Positions 58,302 through 64,000 of a DNA stretch of 64,000 nt are shown here, piece by piece; position 1 is the stretch's first letter, and every line of letters begins with the position of its first letter. The translations under genes were made by a program, and so were the position numbers. The DNA is from Gymnothorax reevesii (Eukaryota > Chordata > Actinopteri > Anguilliformes > Muraenidae), in assembly GCA_029721435.1 (NCBI GenBank), contig CM056588.1, positions 37,589,430 through 37,653,429 on the forward strand. Reading direction: 5' to 3'. The notes below the pieces were generated by a model. The model worked only from the letters and a program-made list of their open reading frames with translations, was not told where the DNA came from and did no database searches.

Positions 58302-58307
58302 AATAAA
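58302..58307 (+). promoter_or_regulatory. possible proximal poly(A) signal AATAAA
   Basis: Canonical AATAAA about 610 bp after the stop codon. It could produce a short 3' UTR form; sequence alone cannot show use. Confidence 0.35.
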
Positions 58308-61163
58308 ATAATGCTAAATGATTCCCTTTCATTACTCCTGCAGACACGGCACTGTGCACCGTCTGCACCGCTACTGCAAATAATCTCGTTTCGCATCTTT
58401 TTCTTCCTCGCGTCGACTCCAGTTTATGTCGGGATGCTTGCAAAGAATGATGTGCGGAAGGCCCGGAATCTCTCAGGATTAAAATACAGAGGAAAGTGCG
58501 AATGGATGGAGGGAGGAGCAAACAGAACAGAGGAAAATCCTGACGCTATTTTATTATTTTTATTATTGTATTACAGCGGCAGCAAGAAAATTGTGATTCG
58601 GTCTTAACACTTCATAATGTGATTTTAACTGGCAGACGCGATGCTGATTCAGCCGGGAAATGTCTTCCAATGGCGTTTACCCCGGATTTTGGAGGAACGA
58701 GGATCCATCAGTTTCACGGATAAAAGCTGGAGTGAGAAAGTTGTGGAGACGGCCCGGGTTTTGGGGAGGTGGCGGTGATGGGCTTTACTGTGGCATGTAC
58801 ATCGGGGCTGGCTTCTTTCCCATGGAGTTTAGTTAAGATTTCTAAACGACTGTAGAGATGCTGTACTATCAGCTGTTTGAACGTGCTGGTTTGCGGAGAC
58901 GATTCGCGCTTTTCTTCTTACAATATTAAATTGTCTTCTTGATTTTTGCCATGTCTAATTTAACTGATTTGCGTCAAAGAATAACCACTATTATTCAGCT
59001 GATTGTTCAGTACAGTGGGTAATGGGTAGGGCCTCGAGATTTCTCCCGCAGTGTTGTCCTACTGCCAGGGGGTGGCGATAAAGATGCTAGTCAAATCGGT
59101 CATTCACTTTCAATTTCAGCCATTAAGTTTATTAAACGTGTTTTAAACACGAGAGCTTCATGCCGCAGACATGGATCTAGTCCTTTAAATGGTATTGACT
59201 GTCACCTAGTGAAATAATGCAGGTCTCCGTTATCATTGACGTGACGTTAATGAAACAAACGCACACAATTGGGAACACGAGGACTTTGTACAGTTGTTGT
59301 TTTTTATGGTAACAAAATGCAGTGTAATTTTGTGTTTCTGTACCTACCATTATATTGCAGCCTTTGATATTTAGATGCCTGGGAGACAATCAAAATCTGG
59401 GAACAAATTGGAAAAAACCTTGATACGCAAGGCAAGAGTGAAATATGAGCTGGAGGTACTCAAATGTCCAACAGGGGGAGTGCTTGAGTTGCACATTTAT
59501 GCAGTCACACAATTTGAGTGATTCCATATGTCACCTAATCTCATTCTGAAGGTTTCAGCGAATTTACGTGCTTTCCCTGTGGGAGCAGAGGCACGTACAG
59601 CTCGCAGCCCAGCCACTTAAAAACGAGTGGGGGAGGGGGGATGAAATTACCTCTGCCCCTCTGGCCGAACCTTCGTCACTCCGAGGCTGTTTGTTGTGCT
59701 GGTGCCTGTGTGAGTGAGTGTGTGTGTGTCTTGGTTCGTTTCAAAGTTTTTGCTCTTCTTGGGCTGTAGTTCCTGTATCCAGATCTCCATACAGGGCTCT
59801 CTATGCAGAAGATGAGGCCACCGATCAGAGCCCCCTCATCTAAAAACTCATCGCCATATCCCAAAACGCCACTATTCTGAAACGATCGATTTTCCTCGGG
59901 AGGCCCGCAGTCGCATAGCTCTGGTCCTGCGCAAAGACACCAGACGTGTTTCCCACATGGTGTCCACTGAAGGCTGAATCATTGTTTTTTCTGAGTAAGG
60001 GAGAGCCATTATGCATTTGAGCCAGTGATCTCCAAAACAACAAATTGTTCGAGTTTTCTCAAATGCCTCAGGAGAGTTGGGCAAGAGGGGGCAAAATGTG
60101 CGTAAAACATTGGTTGGCTATGCTTTATTCCATATATATGTTAAGTTTTTGGGGTTTATTTTTTCCAGCCTTCACATACAAGCCAAAGCAGGGGTCTTGA
60201 GTTTCCTGTAAAGAAACTGGCTACTTTTCATCGCCTGCTTTTGAAACCCATCCCTTTCCTTGGAGTCCCAGCACACTCGTGATAATGGATTTACACTCAC
60301 CTTTGCAGTATAAACTAAGCTACCAGAGTTAGCAATGCTTTTTTTAATGCCACAACCATTATAAAAACCCAATTTCTGTATAGAAACATGTTTGTGACAT
60401 CATGCTACAATATTGGAGGACTGTTCTCCTACATATCTCATCAGGGAGTTCGCCCGAATCAACGGGAGAAGCCATGCAGGTTGCCATTTTAAAAACAACC
60501 CCCACCCCCCACCCCCCACCCTGCTTCTGGACCTTTTCCTTGTAAACTTGTACAGTCAATGGAACAATTCACTTTACTTTTAAAAATTAAAACAGGCATT
60601 TTTATACATGGAAAAAAAAAACATTTTGTATATGAACTCCACAGAGAAACGTATAAAAGCTAAGTTGAGGTGGGTGTCGGGTTTTTACTTTTTCCTTATT
60701 TGGCGTTGTGCTGGTGGGAGTTGGGCTTCTGTGTTGTAAAAATGTGGGGGGGGGGATTCTGCGTTTGAACTGTTCAGTCTGTTCTGGGAGTGATGTTTTT
60801 ACGCCTTTATTTTTGTCTGTGTTATCCTGTGGTATGCTCTGGGTTGGTGAAAGTGAAAAATGCCTGGTTGCTTAAATATTTCCAGTAATTTCTTTCGTTT
60901 CGGTGAATGCTTTGAGAGAATCGTGCACTGAATGTCCATTTTGAGTCCAAATGTGGTCGGTGATTTTGTGCGGAGATCACAAAGTGAAAAAAAAAAAAAA
61001 GTCTAATACTACTGTCTGATTTTAATGTCCGCTGTGTTTTATACAGTATATTCAAGTTTATTTCCTTTTTGTTCTGCATTTTGTTCCTTTGAAAATTTTT
61101 ACTAAAATTGCAGAGCGTATTGTGCAAAGATATGTAATTTTTTGGAAGTACTTGAAATGCATT

Positions 61164-61169
61164 AATAAA
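61164..61169 (+). promoter_or_regulatory. likely distal poly(A) signal of adam10
   Basis: AATAAA followed about 18 bp later by a T/G-rich stretch (atgttgttgac), the usual layout of a cleavage site. It is the last good + strand signal before the convergent lipc exon. Confidence 0.65.
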
Positions 61170-61489
61170 AATAGACATGATCAAAATGTTGTTGACAGCT
61201 TTATTTTTAAATGGTTGAACTGCGCATCCTTTTCATTCGGAGTTCGTAACTGAGGTATGGTTACGAGTCTCATGGTTATGAGCTTTGTTCAGGAAACTCT
61301 TGCTGGATTCTAGACAATAGTCAGGCTTAACTGTTACATAACTTACACTTTTCCCTTTCAACAAACACAAATTTCACATTCTCTCCAATCACCTGCACTG
61401 CTCACCATCTAGGGACTCATATAAAACAGCATTCCTAACTGCTGCATGCCTGGCTTCTTTTTACACAATCGTGCTTCCCCTCTCCCACC

Positions 61490-61745
61490 TAAGCCATCAC
61501 CCCTGACCTCCGCCAACGATTTGGACAGAGGTCATTGTTTCCACCGTCATTTGTTTGTCTCTCTGTCCGTTTGTTGGCAGGTTACGGAAAACGTTCCAGA
61601 ACTTGTGGAATTTTCATCTAGATTTTGTTGAAACTTCGCAGAAAGGTCATAAACGAAGACTGTGTGAAACATAATTTGATTTTCAAAGGTCAAGAGCAAC
61701 CATGCAGAAAAGGTCAAAAACCATGGTGCGGCATTCTGTCGAATG
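61490..61745. repeat. dispersed element between adam10 and lipc
   Basis: acctccgccaacgatttgg then gtttgttggcaggttacgga and ttgttgaaacttcgcagaaa, typical of the cctccgcc class of fish repeats. Confidence 0.5.
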
Positions 61746-61884
61746 CTCTTATAGTTTGATCTGCTTCTTCCCCAAAGGCAAGACTAATCATTATTTATTT
61801 TGGCTCATGGATACGAGTGTTATTTTCAGGAATTGTTGAAGAAATATGTGAAACCAAAGCATACGTTTGACCAAGGTTTCAAAC

Positions 61885-62185
61885 CCTAAACCTGGTGGGC
61901 TGGACTACCTGCTGGTTTTTACTCCTCAGCCCTCAGGGCTGACGGGGTATTGCTATCCTTCGTGCGGTTGGGTGGACGGGCGGGCGGGCGTCTCCAAAAA
62001 CTTGGACATCGGGCTGAGGGGTATTTCAAGCTTTGCACGGCTATTTTTGGTATATTCCTGCACTTTTATTAGCTAAGGAGACAAAAGTCTGTTTGAGGGC
62101 TGACTGAGCAGCTGATTAGACGGAGATCCCAAAAATCCTGAGACACCGTGGCCCTTTAGGACTGGAGTTTGAGACCTCTGGATTA
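61885..62185. repeat. foldback short element, enlarged
   Basis: aaacctggtgggctggac at the left, and ggactggagtttgagacctc plus tggatta at the right. The interior carries ggacgggcgggcgggcg. Confidence 0.45.
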
Positions 62186-63277
62186 GAGGATAAACTATGA
62201 CCAGACTGCATTCATTTAGTGCCCATCATTGCATGTAAATCATTTCCAGTTGGTAGAAGCCTGCTTTGGTTCTGTGATGGGAGAAATCTGCTGATGCTAT
62301 AGGACCAAACTTGGAGCCATGATTGTTTCATTATAAGCATTTTGAATACTGTATTTCAATTATCTGAAAAGCAGTAGCATGCCTTTTTTTTAGTCTTACA
62401 AGTTTTTCTAGTTGCCCGAATATCACAAATGACAGTACGTGTTGCTCCAAATTCCGCTTCAGTAAACCAGGGGTTTTAACCAAGAAGGAAAGTTACACGT
62501 TCTGCCCAGTATTTTACAGTACTCCAACCACCTGGCTTGGCTCATTTTTCTTTGTGACTCATCAAAACTAAATCGAATTGGTCAGTTCAGCTGGCTGTGT
62601 TATTAGGTGGAAAACACGGACTGTAGGACTATTTATTCAGCTTGTTTTGGGATTGATCGTCTACAATAGCCAGTAGCAGGGTAGCTTGCTGCTACATAGC
62701 TTGGCTGACAACTGCACAGCAGCTGGATCAAGCACCTGGTGGATGTCCTGAGCGATACAGTGGGAAAGGACTCTTCCAGCGGGCCCTGAAGTTGAAGGAA
62801 CTCCTGATCTGTTCTCGAAGTACTTGGCGTGTACAAATGAGCACCTGGTGATGTCAACTTTGAAAATTTCAAAGTGACATTGTTCCTGTTTTATTTTTAG
62901 TTCATTCCTGAATATGACTCTACAAAAGATTCTCATGCCCGGCTAAAGCTTGCAATTTTGGGTCGTTTCACAACTGCTAATGACACTCAATCTGGAAGAG
63001 CGATTTTGGGGCAAGAAGACTAGTGGGAGGTGGAGTTGTGTGCAAACATGGGTGTTTCCTGGATTTTGAAATGTTACATTTCATTTGGTTACAAATTTTG
63101 GCAATACTCACATTCAGTACGATGTACCGAATATTACCATATGCTTGGCACTAAGACAAATCAGATTTCAACTTAGGTTGGCTTGAGCCATACTAATGCA
63201 CTTCTGCCAGAGTGTACAGCAGAAGCCATTGTTATTTTGTGCATTCGTTCATGTAAATACATAATTGCACACAAACA

Positions 63278-63283
63278 TTTATT
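63278..63283 (-). promoter_or_regulatory. candidate lipc poly(A) signal
   Basis: AATAAA on the minus strand about 200 bp after the lipc stop codon. It is the first canonical signal downstream on that strand. Confidence 0.5.
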
Positions 63284-63482
63284 TCCTGTTGACAAATGTT
63301 TGCATTTACGGATATACATTTGTATACATATTGATTGTAAAAGGCATACAAAAATTCAATAAACTAATACAAAAAATATAATCTTTTGAGAATCCATCTT
63401 GGAGGACTCAATCTTTTTAACCTCTGTTTCTGTGTTCCTTCAGTAGAGTCTCCTTGCTGCACTGGAATCCAGGAATCGAGAA

Positions 63483-63594
63483 TCAGCTGGATATTCTTCT
63501 GTGTGGTCTTCTTTGCCTTTCACAGCGCAGAAACACTTTCTCCTGAGATGGCGGGATGTGTTTCGCATCGTCTGTCTGCGCACAGAAGGACGTC
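63483..63594 (-). CDS. lipc: hepatic lipase terminal coding exon (rest of gene beyond the right edge)
   Basis: Read on the minus strand, an acceptor atatttttgcag precedes 63594. The exon completes one codon and reads TSFCAQTDDAKHIPPSQEKV then FLRCERQRRPHRRISS and stop (TGA at 63485-63483). This matches the C-terminal end of hepatic lipase, including the TFC..TDD, TQEKIF and KCE landmarks and a basic tail. It is the end of the PLAT/C-terminal domain of a secreted triglyceride/phospholipid lipase. Its tail-to-tail position with adam10 agrees with the LIPC/ADAM10 neighbourhood in mammals. Only 36 residues are in the window. Identification rests on short homology plus synteny. Confidence 0.85.
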
Positions 63595-64000
63595 CTGCAA
63601 AAATATGTGCTGAATTTAATAGATAAGTTGGATAAATACATGCGTTTAATCAAAATGTCTATAACGACTAACGTCTACAAAAAAACGTAATTCGTAAAAG
63701 TAATTTGTCGGATCAACTCTCCTGTTTTTGCATTTTTCCCGGCTAGTGTTTATTTCACCCATTAGCCATGATTTGATACCCAAATGCAACTCAATAGAAT
63801 CAACACTAGAGGACGCTAGGCACACATTCGAATTACATATTAGGGCTTGCTGAACCCTGCCTGTTGTTGCCATTTAAGATCGAAAAAAACTTGTTTTTTT
63901 TCCCCCTTGTCTTTCATATTTTTTTCCTTAGAGACCCTACAGGCTTGAAAAATGCGTGTCTAAAACAGACTTTTCTGGATATAAATTTGGATTAATTACA
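63595..64000 (-). other. lipc last intron (partial)
   Basis: Sequence upstream of the lipc terminal exon on the minus strand. No further PLAT-domain exon could be read here. An open frame at 63646-63873 has no recognisable homology. Confidence 0.6.

Larger units (their letters stand above)
57690..61190 (+). other. adam10: adam10 3' untranslated region
   Basis: About 3.5 kb without a coding exon, following the TGA at 57689 and running to a poly(A) signal at 61164. It holds T-rich tracts (57920-57937), an earlier AATAAA at 58302-58307, a C-rich tract at 60500-60525 and A/T-rich sequence near the end. The right end is inferred from the signal and from a T/G-rich stretch after it; transcript data would be needed to fix it. 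Confidence 0.7.
61191..63277. other. intergenic region between adam10 and lipc 3' ends
   Basis: About 2.1 kb between the two convergent poly(A) signals. Contains two fish-type dispersed repeats (61490-61745 and 61885-62185). The rest is unremarkable. Confidence 0.6.

Noticed and set aside
63646..63873. A further lipc exon on the minus strand
   Set aside because: The 75-residue frame has no similarity I can see to the lipase C-terminal domain and lacks fitting splice sites.

Overview
The window is vertebrate, almost certainly teleost, nuclear DNA. It holds large introns rich in fish-type repeats: a 5S rRNA-derived SINE, tRNA-derived SINEs, Tc1/mariner remnants, many short inverted-repeat elements, and long (AC)n/(TG)n arrays. 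It carries most of one gene and the last exon of a second. All exon calls below come from reading translated sequence against my knowledge of the families, with splice sites and reading phase checked by hand. I could run no database search.

The main gene is adam10 (the ADAM10 membrane metalloprotease, Notch/APP alpha-secretase) on the + strand. Fourteen coding exons, corresponding to vertebrate exons 3-16, lie between 27040 and 57689. They join in a continuous phase and encode about 690 residues: most of the prodomain with its cysteine-switch region, a furin site (RKRR), the zinc metalloprotease with HExGHxxGxxHD split across exons 9/10, disintegrin and cysteine-rich regions, one membrane segment and a basic, proline-rich tail. 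Exons 1 and 2 (signal peptide and start of the prodomain) were not found and probably lie to the left of the window. A 3' UTR of about 3.5 kb ends near a poly(A) signal at 61164.

Layout: 1-27039 is intron 2 sequence (repeats, including a 1.7-kb 33-bp minisatellite and a 3.1-kb inverted-repeat-bounded composite). 27040-45118 holds exons 3-5 in long introns with a Tc1 remnant and SINEs. 45119-57689 is the exon-dense 3' half, where dinucleotide arrays and minisatellites sit directly against splice sites. 57690-about 61190 is 3' UTR and about 61190-63280 is intergenic. On the minus strand, 63483-63594 is the terminal coding exon of hepatic lipase (lipc), tail-to-tail with adam10, matching the LIPC/ADAM10 arrangement known in mammals.

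The most interesting signals concern splicing of adam10. Two introns appear to use GC-AG rather than GT-AG boundaries. Read-through of one of them, just before the membrane exon, would give a soluble protease form. Three exons (7, 13, 15) are bracketed by complementary AC/TG arrays that could pair in the pre-mRNA. Intron 11 is largely a minisatellite whose every unit carries a branch-point-like motif. No CRISPR array, tRNA, rRNA gene or novel protein-coding system was seen.
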